Translations under genes and position numbers: made by a program | In this document: one piece after another, positions 31,151 through 42,453 of the stretch | How the letters are laid out: each line of letters starts with the position of its first letter | Numbering within the stretch: position 1 is the stretch's first letter | Assembly: GCA_023897205.1 (NCBI GenBank) | Contig: JAHWDD010000002.1 | Location: 3,720,001 to 3,784,000, forward strand | DNA: 64,000 bases | From: Exophiala sp. HKRS030 | Lineage: Eukaryota; Ascomycota; Eurotiomycetes; Chaetothyriales; Herpotrichiellaceae | Direction: 5' to 3' | The notes under the pieces: generated by a model | What the model was told of the DNA's origin: nothing | The model's input: the letters and a program-made list of their open reading frames with translations, nothing else | Databases searched by the model: none

Positions 31151-32885
31151 TCATACGACGTCGTGCATTCGGTGAGCCAGAATCTCAGAGTCTTCTGGCG
31201 TTTTGGACCCAGATGCTTGTGGCTCTGGTGTCCCAGGTCCCCGGCTGATACCGATGCGAGGGCTTGCAATGCCGCTGCCCAGGCCAGGAATTGGGGTTGC
31301 AAAACCGCTTGGAGGAGCAGGCGCTTTGATACCTTCAGGTGATGCTGGTATGATTTCTGGTGGGAGGTCTGGTATTTTGATGCGCTTGGCTTCGTTGTTG
31401 TAGCTTGCAGGGATAATCTAAGCCATGGTCAGTAGAGTTCTCTAGCGTTTGCCGTTCCTCCGGAGACGCACCTCAATTATCTCGTCACGGGGAAAAGACA
31501 GGAAAGGGATGTCGGCCGCATTGCAGGCCATTAGATAACCGTATAGCACGCGAAGGACACTCTCATGAGCAATGATGAGCAAGTCGTTCTGTTCTCTTTC
31601 CAATTCTAGAATGATCGGCTCCAATCGGACAGCAACATCGTGATATGACTAGTCAAGTTAGCGATGCAAGAGACCTCGAAGAAGTCGGCCATACCTCGGC
31701 TCTTGGGAATCTGTGGTGATATGGGTCGAGGTCATGCTTTAGTACTTCGTCGGGATAGTCCTGTCGGATTCTCCTCTCGGACTTCTTTTCGCAGACACCA
31801 GGGTTTAGTTGACTCATCTGCGACCGCTGTCTAACCTTGAACCCGCTTCCTTCAAGGAAGGCTGATGTCTCTACCGTCCTTCTACGGGTGGATGTCCAAA
31901 CGATGAGCGGCTTAAGGGGCGCTTCTAGCCCTCCTTTCTCAATGATGGTGCGTCTCTCTTCCTCTCGATGTTGAAGTAGAGTGTTTGTCATCTTCTTTGC
32001 ATAGTCTCGGCCAGCAGGAGACAGAGGCGCATCTGCTTTGAATGATTCTTCTTCTAGCGTCACCCCAGCCCGTGCAAAATATGTGTGTCGGGATTTGATG
32101 TGTAGGTTGAGTAAGTAGAATACAATTCGGTGAGATATGTAGCCGAAACTGGTATTGTTGACCACCAATCTCTCCCCGGCATTGATCATCTTGATCCAGT
32201 CGAGATCTGGCTCCTCCATAGTCTCAAAGTGCGGAATTTTAGCTGACATTCGACTCAAGTAGTGCTTAACCGCATCGCTCTCGGACCAGCCAACATAGTC
32301 TGGCGAGGAGATTTTGACGCTCCTGACGTTCTCCTCGATGATACGCTGGTCGTCGCAACTTGATTCGATGAAGAGGCACTTGATGTCGTGCTTTGCAAAC
32401 TCCTTCGCAAGGGATCTTCGTCCCGCTGCGAGTGGATTGACGGCGTCATAGATGGCAATCTGGCCATTTTCATGATTCAGGAAATGGTAGATGTCCTCCC
32501 TGCACTTCTTAAGTATCTTTTGCCGTAGAAGCACTGACGAAGCCGAAGCGTTGACGAAGAAGTAGTCATCAGGCACATCCTTGCCCTGTCCGATGATGGC
32601 TCTCCGATAATCCCCAAGATGGAAGATTCGAGTTTTGACTCCTAGCCAACGTAGATATCGTGCCAACGCCACTGAGATGTGTGTTTTCCCACGAGCTGGC
32701 AGACCTACTGTAGCGATTGCGATTCGACCAGCGTGGAACAAACGCCCTGATTCGGTGCTGTAGAGTTGGGCCGGTGCCAATTCTTCCTTCTGGGGTAAGT
32801 CATGGATCGCGTCCACGAAGGTACTCGACTTGCGCCGATATCGTGGCGCATTGACCGCCGAGTCTACCGTCAGAAGCGTATCCAT
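31151..32885 (-). CDS. 6-phosphofructo-2-kinase with inactive phosphatase domain
   Basis: Exons 31695-32885, 31472-31648 and 31151-31417 give 544 residues. The 6PF2K kinase domain has Walker A GLPARGKT at 61-68, plus LGDYRR, FFV and AIYDAVNPLAAGRR. It makes fructose-2,6-bisphosphate, the activator of phosphofructokinase and inhibitor of gluconeogenic FBPase. The C-terminal histidine-phosphatase domain keeps LSPAGRDYA, WTSTRRRTVET, SYHDVAVRLEP and the second-His motif AHES (His425). In the phospho-acceptor motif RHGE, the His is Ala273 (YFARAGVTLEE) and the Glu is lost too. The phosphatase half should therefore be inactive and the enzyme kinase-only, as in yeast Pfk26. The Pro/Gly/Ser-rich tail (ASPEGIKAPAPP, RGPGTPEPQASGSKTPED) offers phosphorylation sites. 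It ends about 100 bp from the convergent URM1. Confidence 0.93.
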
Positions 32886-33573
32886 GGCGTGTTGTGTAAG
32901 ATCAGTATGAAGTGGTAGAAGATAAGAAATATAAGCGTAAATAGGCAGGTTTTATTTAAAAGGCTGGTCGGCTATCGTCGTTCAGCCGAGCGGGCGTCCG
33001 GAAGGTTTTATGATCACCGTGCGGCTGTGATATGTGTAGCAAAGAGACATCAGCAGCGGTCGACCTTGCCACGATTGATCATTAGCTGTTGTTGCACAGC
33101 AATCGGCCAGATAATATAGAGCTCTTTGGGCGATGACGACTTCCGTACCAACCTACGTCGACTTGACCTTCCTGTGCTAACGAGAACGTCAAGCGGGATG
33201 ATAAGAGGTAAACTCGGGACACATAAGAATGGAATCGTCTGACAGATGGAGTTGGTTGAAATTATAGTGTACGGAGTCTGTCAGACAGCCTTCAAATATG
33301 TCATCCGCCTTGCGGAGTTGGAAAAGGCAGCGAGCGAGGATCCGCGTGGTGCTTGGCAAGCTAGCAAAGCAAATGATTCTCAGATTTCCCTGCGCAGACA
33401 AAAGTGAAGCTCCTCAAAAGAAGCCAGCAATTCCGCAAGTCACAAGGGCTCCTCCAGTCCATCAATCCACTAAGCCTCCTCATTCTCTCTTCTAGGGACC
33501 CTCGTCGTCAAAGGTCCAGACTTCGCACCTGAAGGTCGCTGTGTACAGGATAACCATACCCAATCCCTTCAAC
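32886..33573. promoter_or_regulatory. Divergent promoter region, PFK2-type kinase and TOM40
   Basis: 688 bp between divergent starts. It contains TACGGAGT at 33270 and an open + strand stretch (33298-33495) that I regard as leader rather than coding. Confidence 0.4.
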
Positions 33574-34771
33574 ATGGCCGTTGCAATAGAAGAGAAATCG
33601 GCCTCATCTCCGCTATCCTTCCTCACAGACAATGCCATCGCATTGGCCATTACAGACACATATTCTAGCCTGCAAGAACGACGAAGGCTATTGGGTCTCG
33701 AGAACCCTGGAACAGTCGATGGGATTGCACGCGAGGTGCAGAAAGATGTTCTCCTAACGAACTTCATGTTCTCCGGCCTGCGATGTGACTTGCAGAAGAT
33801 TTTCAGCGTCAACCCACTGTTTCGATTACAACATGGCTTTGCGATGGGCTCGCAGGCTCTGCCACCGTGGCAGTTGATGGCTTTGTATGGCAATTCAAAT
33901 GTCTGATCTCCCTGCAATCTCTATTCAATGTGTACCAAAGCTAACAGCTAGCTCAGGTTTTTATGCAAGCTGCTTATTCGAGTGACAAGTCGTTGACGGC
34001 GTGGGGTAACCTGAGGTGGTCACCACGATTTGTTACCAAAACCCAAACTTCGATCGACCCACGACAGGCTCAGACTATGGTGCAATTTGACAACGAATAC
34101 ACTGGCGAAGATTTCTCGGCCTCCGTCAAGGCAATCAGTCCCTCGATCCTCGAAGGTGGGCTCACCGGTATCGTTATTGGAAGCTATCTGCAGTCTCTCA
34201 CGCCTCGACTCGCTTTGGGTTTGGAAGGTGTATGGCAGCGCGCTGCATTGAACTCGCGGCCTGAGACAGCCGTGTCCTACTGCGCAAGATACAAGGGAAC
34301 AGATTGGATTGCTAGTGCACAATATTTGGCTCAAGGTTCACTGGGAGCGTCTTACTGGCGAAGATTGACGGATAAGGTGGAAGCTGGTGTTGATTGTCAA
34401 TTGCAGTTTGCGCCGGGGATGGGTGGCGCCGGCATGTTTGGAGGCGTTCGACGAGAAGGAACAACCACGGTCGGCGTCAAGTACAACTTCACCACCTCGG
34501 TCTATCGTGCACAGGTCGACAGTGCGGGCAAGTTCGGCGTCGTCTTGGAAAAGCGCGTCGCGCCTCCAGTCACTCTGACCTTTGCTGCTGAAATTGACCA
34601 ATGGAAGGTAAGTCCTTTTGATTTCCTTCTCCAGCCATTTCCACAATACTGACGGAATTACAGAATACTCACAAGCTCGGTCTCGCTGTGTCTCTGGAAG
34701 GAGCGCCAGAGGAACTTCAAGAAATTGCCGAGAGGCCTGAGAACGCTCAGGTCATGCCACCTCCCATCTAA
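33574..34771 (+). CDS. TOM40: Mitochondrial import receptor channel Tom40
   Basis: Three exons (33574-33900, 33957-34607, 34664-34771) encode 361 residues, the family length. Features are the N-terminal PLSFLTDN...ERRRLLGLENPGTVDGIAREVQKDVLLTNFMFSGLRCDL block, then MGSQALPPWQLMALYGNSNVFMQ across intron 1. The porin-3 beta strands follow: LRWSPRFVTKTQ, MVQFDNEYTGEDFSASVKAI, GGLTGIVIGSYLQSLTPRLALGLE, GVKYNFTTSVYRAQVDS and HKLGLAVSLEGAPEE. Tom40 is the beta-barrel pore of the TOM complex in the mitochondrial outer membrane. The first intron uses an unusual donor (GTCTGA), but the joined protein is uninterrupted and matches the family. TOM7, another subunit, is encoded about 13 kb downstream. Confidence 0.93.
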
Positions 34772-37700
34772 TCTAGAGGTCTTGGGGATTCGACAGCAGC
34801 ATTCACCGAAGAATTCTTGACCTTGTTTTAGTACTCTTCACTCCTGAGCAAGCCCGGGCGAGAAATCGCTTTCCCTGTACAGAGTACTCACCCTCAAGTC
34901 AGCGGAAAGTCTACTGGAACAGGAAATTTCTTGCAGGCGTTTTGACCTTTGTCGCGACATTGGCATAGCCATGGAAGGCCGGGAAAGTAGTGACGATCTG
35001 TGGTTGGCATTTGATCATGCCCGGTAAAAAATTCTTCTGTACATGGGATGGATCATGACGAGACTTGAAGGTGTGCTTGACATGGTAGCGCCTTGCGGAC
35101 TCGGCGGAGATTCAAAACATATTGCATAATAGAAGGCTTGTAACAACAAAAGAACACACGATCAGCTTTATCTTGTGTGCTTCTTTCTTTCTCGATCTGC
35201 TGATACATGACGACGGGGGATCTATCGTTGCACAGATCGCCATCGCCATCGCCTTGCGCGCTTGATGAATGACCCTCGCGTAAAGATGCATGCATTGGTA
35301 GATTGATGCACATCTCTTTAGCTAAAAGGTAAGGACTAGCAATAGAAAGAAAGGGCGCACACCAAGGGGAGAGGGGGAGGCCCATGTTGCCACTGCTCAT
35401 CAGCGAAAGCTCTCGAGAGCTCGCCAAACGACTGACCTCAACAAGGTGTTGCAACTTGGGCGTAGCCATGACGAAGGGGGACGATACATATGATCGGTTT
35501 GGTAGTTGGGTCCGCCAGGCCAACTAACCAGTCAATCAGCCCCGAAAAACCCTGGCCCGGTGAGCGATTTCTCTCGTGAAACCAACCACTTCTCCCAGGT
35601 CCTTCCTCCCATCCTGCAGCAGGTAGGCCAGGCTCTCACCAGAGCGCGATGTCTACACTCTGTAAACCCAAACCCAATACCCAGGAGGAGGGGACAACAG
35701 GGGAAAGCAACGACAAGGGGGAAACGGGGGAGGAGGAATAGTTCCAGGAAATCTTCGACCGACACGCGACATGCATGTCAAGCACACACGCACACACATC
35801 AAAAGAAAAAAAAGAGATGACCTACAGTAGCTTCGTTCAGCCTGGTTGTTTGTCCAGATGAGTGCTCCTGCAGGGGCCAGGCGACCAGGGACACTACACC
35901 CACAAAACAAAACCCAACTTTTACCAAAAGTATCTCCGTCTCGGATAGAACCGTCAAAATCTGAGCACACGCGTTTGCCTTTTTTTTGGTGCCGGTGCTT
36001 TACATCTCACATCCGTGTTGGTGCCTCAAAAGGTACGGGGGGAGGCAGAAAAAGGTTCGGAAAGCAACTCGATACGGAGTGATGCATCATGGACCATACA
36101 AGCAGGAGGGCCGGCAGAAAAGAAAGCAATGACCCCCCCCCCCCCCAAAAAACAAAAGGCTGGGTGGTGGCTTGCTGAGAAAGACAGAGAGAGACGAAAG
36201 CTGTACTCCGTATGTACGGTCAAAGGAGGGCCAGGGATCGGACCCCATGACACACAGACAGGGATACTTGTCGACCTACATAAGCCCCCTACCTACTCCG
36301 TACCTAGGTAGGTAAAAAAAACTGACCGGGATCATTTGAGATCTGAGATGGAAAGAGAGGTCGGTCAAGGGGGGGGTTTTGCAACAGGGAACCACCTGGC
36401 CCGTTTTTCTTCTCTTGCTGTCATGAAACGAATGAAAGGACCATGGTAAGAGGGAGACGCGGTAGTGTAAGTTGGCTCATTTTCATACCGCGTAATTCAA
36501 AGGTGCAGAGCGATAAAGATGAGGTATAGTACTTTGTTTTTGGTATAGAGAACAGGCAGGTTTAGGTACAGTGAGTGCAGTACAGGGTAAGCAAGGCTCA
36601 GTGCAAATGGATTTAAGGTTGTCAGGAACGTCGGGTGCTGCCTTTTTGTTGTTCTTTCCCACCCGACCCAACCCAAAGTGGTTGTTTTTAGTTTTAGTTT
36701 TAGTACTCCGTAATAATAATAAAAATGGGAATACCCGTGCAGGAGAGCGATTTGTTGAATACAGCAATCAAACACAAAGCAAAGTAAAGCCAACGAAAGT
36801 CTACCTAAGTTAGGTAGTCAAGAGTGTTGGGAGCGGAAAGGGGGTTGAGGAAGGGAGGGATGGCTGGGCTCACCAGGACCAAGGGGCAGGGGAGGGTGGT
36901 GGTGTGCCTGTCCCTCCCTCCCTCCCTCCTTTCCTTCTACTTGCATACGCAAATGGCACGGGCTCCCGACCTTGCAGGATGCATAAAGAGATAGAACAAA
37001 AAAGTGAGGCGACTCGGCGAACGATGGTGTGGAAAGATGAAAGATTGAGAGCCATGTAGTGAACATCCGGCGGCGCACTAGACTAGGTAGTCCGACAGGG
37101 ATGATGAAGATGATGCGGGCCACTCACTAGCCAAGTCAAAGAAAAGCTGCTGCACTGGACATTGTGCCTACATGCATATGCATCATACGAGGTACATGAG
37201 CCGGAGGGATTGGAAATCCAGCCTGCTTACTACGGCATGAGAAAACCAGCATAACATTCTCAAACTCGGCTCTCATCCAAAAGAGAGAGAGAACGAGAAA
37301 GGGGAAGAGGGTAAACGGTGGGAAGAAGCAGGGCACAGTGTTGACTTGTTCAGTGGCACATGTTGTGTATGTAACTTCTGGCCTGGGTTTGGGCCGTCAT
37401 GCACATCATTTTTTGGTCCTGGGTGGATATGGGAACCAGGGTGTCAACTGGCGCTTCCTCAATGGCAAGGTAGATCAATAATAATAATGACCTCGTATTC
37501 AGCCATCGATACCATACGTTGATCGTGCCAAGTGCGTCTGCGAGACGGCGAATCCGTAGCCCGTGAACGAGGATTTTGACTCGCTCCTACATGTGCAGGG
37601 GAAAAATGGCTGTGTAGGCGTCATGAAGCGAAAGATGGATGCTAGGATGATGGTTGGCCTGGATCAGCCCGTTCGAGTGCAGTGACCGATCATGTTCATC

Positions 37701-40160
37701 TTGTGCCTTTCTTTGGCCTTGCGGACATTTCGCCTCGTGACTTTATTGCCAGAGCCTCGTTTCGTCCTGTAAGCCGCCCGGAGGGCTGTGTGTCAGAGAT
37801 CCTCGCTGGCGGCGGCAAAATGTGCCTACTCATTAGCTACCTTACCTAGTTGGTCGTCCATGTCATACTCTGGGGCCAACCTGGAAATGTCATTCCGGGC
37901 TGTTGATGCCTGTTACGAGCACAGGACGAGTCCGTACATAGACTCACTGTTCGTGTCAGGTAGGCGGCCCGCTCGGCCTCTCTTGCTCGTTCGGTCTGGG
38001 TTCGAGTTCTCGTATGATGATTCGACGTCCAGGCTCTCTGAGTATGCAACTGGAGCAGGATGGAGAAGTCCATTTGGGCTCAGAATTTCTCCTCGCATAA
38101 CTGTGTGTGGTTTTTTTTCACTGGTTGCTGCGATGATCGAATCCGAGGTGCCGAAATACATCTAGCGGATGCCGGATGACGTTGAGGGAAGACCGGTAGG
38201 CTACCTAAGCTCGTTACTGATGCTTGTGGTTCGTCCAATTTTCGACCCACCGCCTATGCCTGATGCAAAGGTGCCCGTGCCATTTCTGCGGGCTCAGCTT
38301 GATGCTTGATATTCGTCCTACGAACCCTGAAAGCGTCTCTCTCACTTATACGGGTTTTCTGCAGGCCTTGAAGTCAGGTCTCGATGAAAAAGGTCTGGGC
38401 GTCGAGGGTCGAGATCTCGAATGCAGAATTTTGATTTCTGAGTCTTTCGATAGTCGTGAAGTACAAGTAGCATAGTTTAGTCTGGCGGGGTTAGTCGAGA
38501 CCTCAAAGGCGTACAAAGGCATGGCCAAAGCACACGATCTGAGAGTCTATTTCGTATTTAGTCAAGGTATCGTATTGTCTGTCAGGGCTACGCACAGCAC
38601 GTGGAAGGGGAGTGTTTGACCCAGAACGCTTTTACATGGCTCAACATCATCTCATCCAGTCCGGAGCCTGGAAGAAAGATACTCGTCGCTGGCTTTTCGT
38701 ACTGTCAATCCTCAAGCCAGGGCTGGTCAGAGCATCACCAAGCCGCTTGACGCGTGGTGGATCATATGGACAATAATAGGCGAGGTGAATGGATTCCCAG
38801 ATGGAAAACTGTGTTTTTGTTAGCTACAATGGACCCAGCATAATGGAGACATCATGCAACCCGCAGCGGGCTGTGATTGAGGGGCACTCCATCATCTGAC
38901 CTGCATCGTTTGCTTTCGTTGTTTGGCTCCCTGTTGCTGGTCATACCTGGTGTGCTTCTGATCTCCTACTCGTACTGTCGTCGCTGTTGCCCCTGGGCGA
39001 TGATGTCGACCTGTTGGTCAGCTCAGACCTGTATGTGTCAATGGTGTGTGCTTAGCCATGCTGTGGTTGGGCTGACCGGGAGGCCCTGTTGCCGCTGTCT
39101 TCGTCGGGCATGGACAGATGGGCATCAACAAGTCGTATAGAAAGAGGACATTTCTACCTTGAGCTGTAGATGGAGCAACACTGCATTCAGGTAGATATCC
39201 GGTAGTCCAAGGCACCGTAATCAATCGGTCAATGAACAAGTGCATCAACTGGTGCAGCACCCAGCGAGGAGGCATGCCTGGGATGCCTGTTGCATGCGCT
39301 AAGCAGACCCCAAAACAATAATCCAAGCAACCCTGGCAGGCTGGCCGCAGGGAGGCTGTTTTTTTTTTGCGCCTGTCAGTCAAGCAGCTTTTAATGTTAT
39401 TATTATTACTACCACCGCCTACCACCACTATTATTACGGAGCGTTTCTCCCTCTCTCTTTCTCCTTCAAAGGCTTGTTGAACTGCCTGCGCTGCACTTTC
39501 CTTCTCTCCTGCCAATCGACGCTCAGGCCCGGGAGTCCCAACTGAATTGCCAACACTTGATTTGTTTTTCGCATGCGAGAAACACCACTTCACTTCCTCG
39601 TCCCTGCTTCATCCACCTGATCCTGATTCTTCTTCACCCCCCGTGAATCTCTGTTTCCTCGAGTGTGCTCCAGCATCCTGCATCCTTAACCATCTCGACA
39701 TCCGTTGTCTTGTTCCAACTCTTCGGATCCTACAATTCTTAACCCTCTGCACGTCCGCGCGCCCTACCGCGGCCCTCGTCAGACCCCCCGGTTTCATCAT
39801 CGACCGCTCAAAGTTCCCACACCTCATTTCGAAAGCCTCACCTACGCAAAGTGGGGAAATTAGCGCTTCTTCCGCCAACCCTCACTCTGTTCCCGCACTC
39901 TCTCTGCTGCTGCATACCCAATCCTCGACCCTCTCTTTTCGACTCGAGTCTCAACGGTCGTCCGCACTTTGAGCTCGTCGCCATCCATCGAATTTTTGGC
40001 CGAGAGATTCGCAGTCGACTGTGTCGCAAGTCAACGCTCTCAGTCTTCCCACTTCGGCTTCCGCGCGTCTCGTCTCCTCCTTGGACGTTCCCCGAGCGCC
40101 TTCTCCCTAGCCGACTGCTTCGTCGCCAAAGTGGCTCCCACACCTCCCTAGAAATTGACA
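34772..40160. other. 5.4-kb gene-free region and long GSK3 leader
   Basis: No reading frame here has ATG, splice sites and coding character together. The DNA is rich in simple sequence: CA repeats near 35785, poly-C at 36127-36140, G7 near 36371, and CCCT repeats near 36913-36930. TTA/TAA repeats occur near 36712 and 39400. Four copies of the TACTCCGTA/TACGGAGT motif lie between 36073 and 36722, with a variant at 39434. A CTACCTAA..TTAGGTAG inverted repeat is at about 36800. From about 39580 to 40160 the + strand is pyrimidine-rich and is probably the 5' leader of the GSK3 gene. Unspliced non-coding RNA genes are possible but cannot be shown. Confidence 0.5.
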
Positions 40161-41631
40161 ATGTCGCAAAACAGGCCTGGCGGAGTGTTCTCTGGCTTGC
40201 GCATGGGCGGTACGTTTTTCGACTCCCTTGATAATAACAAGAAAAACAGTGTTGGCTGGTGTTTGGCACGTGCGCTGACATACACATACAGAGGTGGTAC
40301 GGGAAAAGGTGCAGGATGGCCTCACTGGGGAAACGAGGGAGATGCAATACACCCAGTGCAAGATCGTTGGCAATGGCTCCTTTGGCGTCGTCTTTCAGAC
40401 CAAATTGTCTCCCAGCGGGGAAGATGCTGCCATCAAGCGAGTTCTTCAGGACAAACGATTCAAGGTGAATTGTGGACGCCTCATTCGTTGACACTTGTGA
40501 CTAACCGCTGGCAGAACCGCGAATTACAGATCATGCGAATCGTCCGACATCCCAATATCGTTGAGTTGAAGGCCTTTTACTATTCTAACGGTGAACGGGT
40601 ATGCGGACCTTCAAAGTTTGTCTTCTGCTGCGAATGCTAACAATATGATAGAAGGATGAAGTCTACCTAAATCTCGTCCTCGAGTACGTGCCGGAGACAG
40701 TCTACCGAGCCTCGCGCTACTTCAATAAAATGAAGACAACCATGCCAATTCTTGAGGTCAAATTGTACATTTACCAGCTCTTCCGGTCCCTGGCCTACAT
40801 TCACTCGCAAGGGATATGCCATCGAGACATCAAGCCGCAGAATCTCCTACTCGATCCTTCGACTGGCGTGTTGAAGTTGTGCGATTTTGGAAGCGCAAAG
40901 ATTCTCGTTGAAAATGAACCGAATGTGTCCTACATCTGTTCTAGATACTACCGAGCCCCAGAGTTGATTTTTGGTGCCACAAACTACACCACCAAGATCG
41001 GTATGTACCCACGTTGCAATTTTTTGTAATTGCTGCTAACATGTAGCAGACGTCTGGTCTACTGGCTGTGTGATGGCGGAGCTTATGCTCGGTCAACCTC
41101 TTTTCCCTGGCGAGTCGGGTATCGATCAGCTTGTCGAGATCATCAAAGTCCTCGGGACGCCAACGCGGGACCAGATTCGTACTATGAATCCCAATTACAT
41201 GGAGCATAAATTTCCTCAGATCAAGCCTCATCCGTTTAATAAGGTTTTTCGGAAGGCATCCCCTGATGCTATTGAATTGATCTCCGCTCTTCTGGAGTAC
41301 ACACCCACCCAACGGTTGTCTGCCATCGACGCAATGGTTCAACCTTTTTTCGACGAATTGCGAGACCCTAGCACACGTCTTCCTGACTCTCGACATGCTG
41401 GTGGTGCTTCACGCGAACTTCCACCTCTTTTTGATTTCTCTCGTCATGGTAGGTGGCAGGCGCCTCCTCATCTTGATTTCTCGCTGACATTTCACAGAAC
41501 TTTCCATCGCACCTCACCTCAACAACAAGCTCGTCCCTGCACACGCACGATCACTTCTGGCCAGCAGGGGTCTTGATGTGGACAACTTTACTCCTCTTAC
41601 CAAAGACGAGATGATGGCTCGCCTTGACTGA
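40161..41631 (+). CDS. Glycogen synthase kinase-3 family Ser/Thr kinase
   Basis: Six exons (40161-40209, 40292-40464, 40515-40598, 40652-41000, 41050-41448, 41498-41631) encode 395 residues with perfect phasing. The Gly-rich loop GNGSFG is at 43-48, catalytic Lys65 in [14 protein letters not shown] at 159-166, and DFGSAK at 180-185. The GSK3 activation segment [16 protein letters not shown] carries the phospho-Tyr196. [43 protein letters not shown] is diagnostic of GSK3. GSK3 kinases phosphorylate primed substrates and act in fungal morphogenesis, stress and mating. The yeast counterparts are Rim11/Mck1 and the S. pombe ones Skp1/Gsk3; which paralogue this is cannot be fixed. Intron 4 ends in a tandem acceptor (TAGCAG at 41044-41049) that could add one Ala. 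Confidence 0.95.
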
Positions 41632-42453
41632 GTCAGAGTTGCCGACAACGTTACGAAGTCATGCCGAGAGGAAATTTTGCTTCACCAATGCGAGCATGTT
41701 TGGGCGTCATGCGAAGTGCGTTGGCCTACTACTACAGCGGGGCAACCAGCCATCACGCTTCTAGATGGATATCTTAGCATTCAACAAGGTATCTGTCGCG
41801 AACAACAACGGCTTATTCGTGCTGGTCAGAAATACAGGCTGTAGCCTCGCGACAAAACGACCTTGATACAAAATAGGGCTGAGCGTTTATGAAAAATTGA
41901 CCTTTCATTGGTCCGGCAGGGAAAGATTGCTCTCATCATCGGGTCATGGCAGCAGTGTGTTTGAGTTATGAATGGGAAGGAAAGAAAGTGAAGGGAATGC
42001 TCGGCCGTCTTGGGCAAACGGGCTTGTGCTCAGGAATATGCAACAGACCATATGCTGCTGTTCGTATATTGATAGTGCGTTCATCTGCATATGACTGGAT
42101 GGACCTTATTAGAGAACTCGAACCACAGAAGCTTGAGGGCCTGAAACCTCATTACAATTATCTTTATCCCTATAGACTAAGCAGATTGTACCTTTGGTCG
42201 TGCCGTTCTGGACTTGTAGTGGTGGTTGACTCCATGACCCAGTGAGGTACGAAGTGCGTCCCGCCCTTTGAATGCCTTACTATATTCTGGCGCCAAGAAT
42301 GACGATTTTCCGCTAAAGCAGATGCGCGTCTGCGGACAAGTTTCACCTCAACGCGAACTTTTGGCTTCCCTTGTCCTTAACACGAAGTTCACTCTTCCAT
42401 TGACGAGCGCACCATATTTAATTTCCAACAAAACCAGGCACTCGCTTCCCAGA
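41632..42453. other. Intergenic region, GSK3 to CBP80
   Basis: GSK3 3' UTR followed by the CBP80 promoter, on the same strand. No additional gene is seen. Confidence 0.4.

Noticed and set aside
39018..40494. Large minus-strand frames opposite the GSK3 leader (191 and 218 codons)
   Set aside because: They mirror the pyrimidine-rich leader as purine-rich codons and overlap GSK3 exons 1-2.
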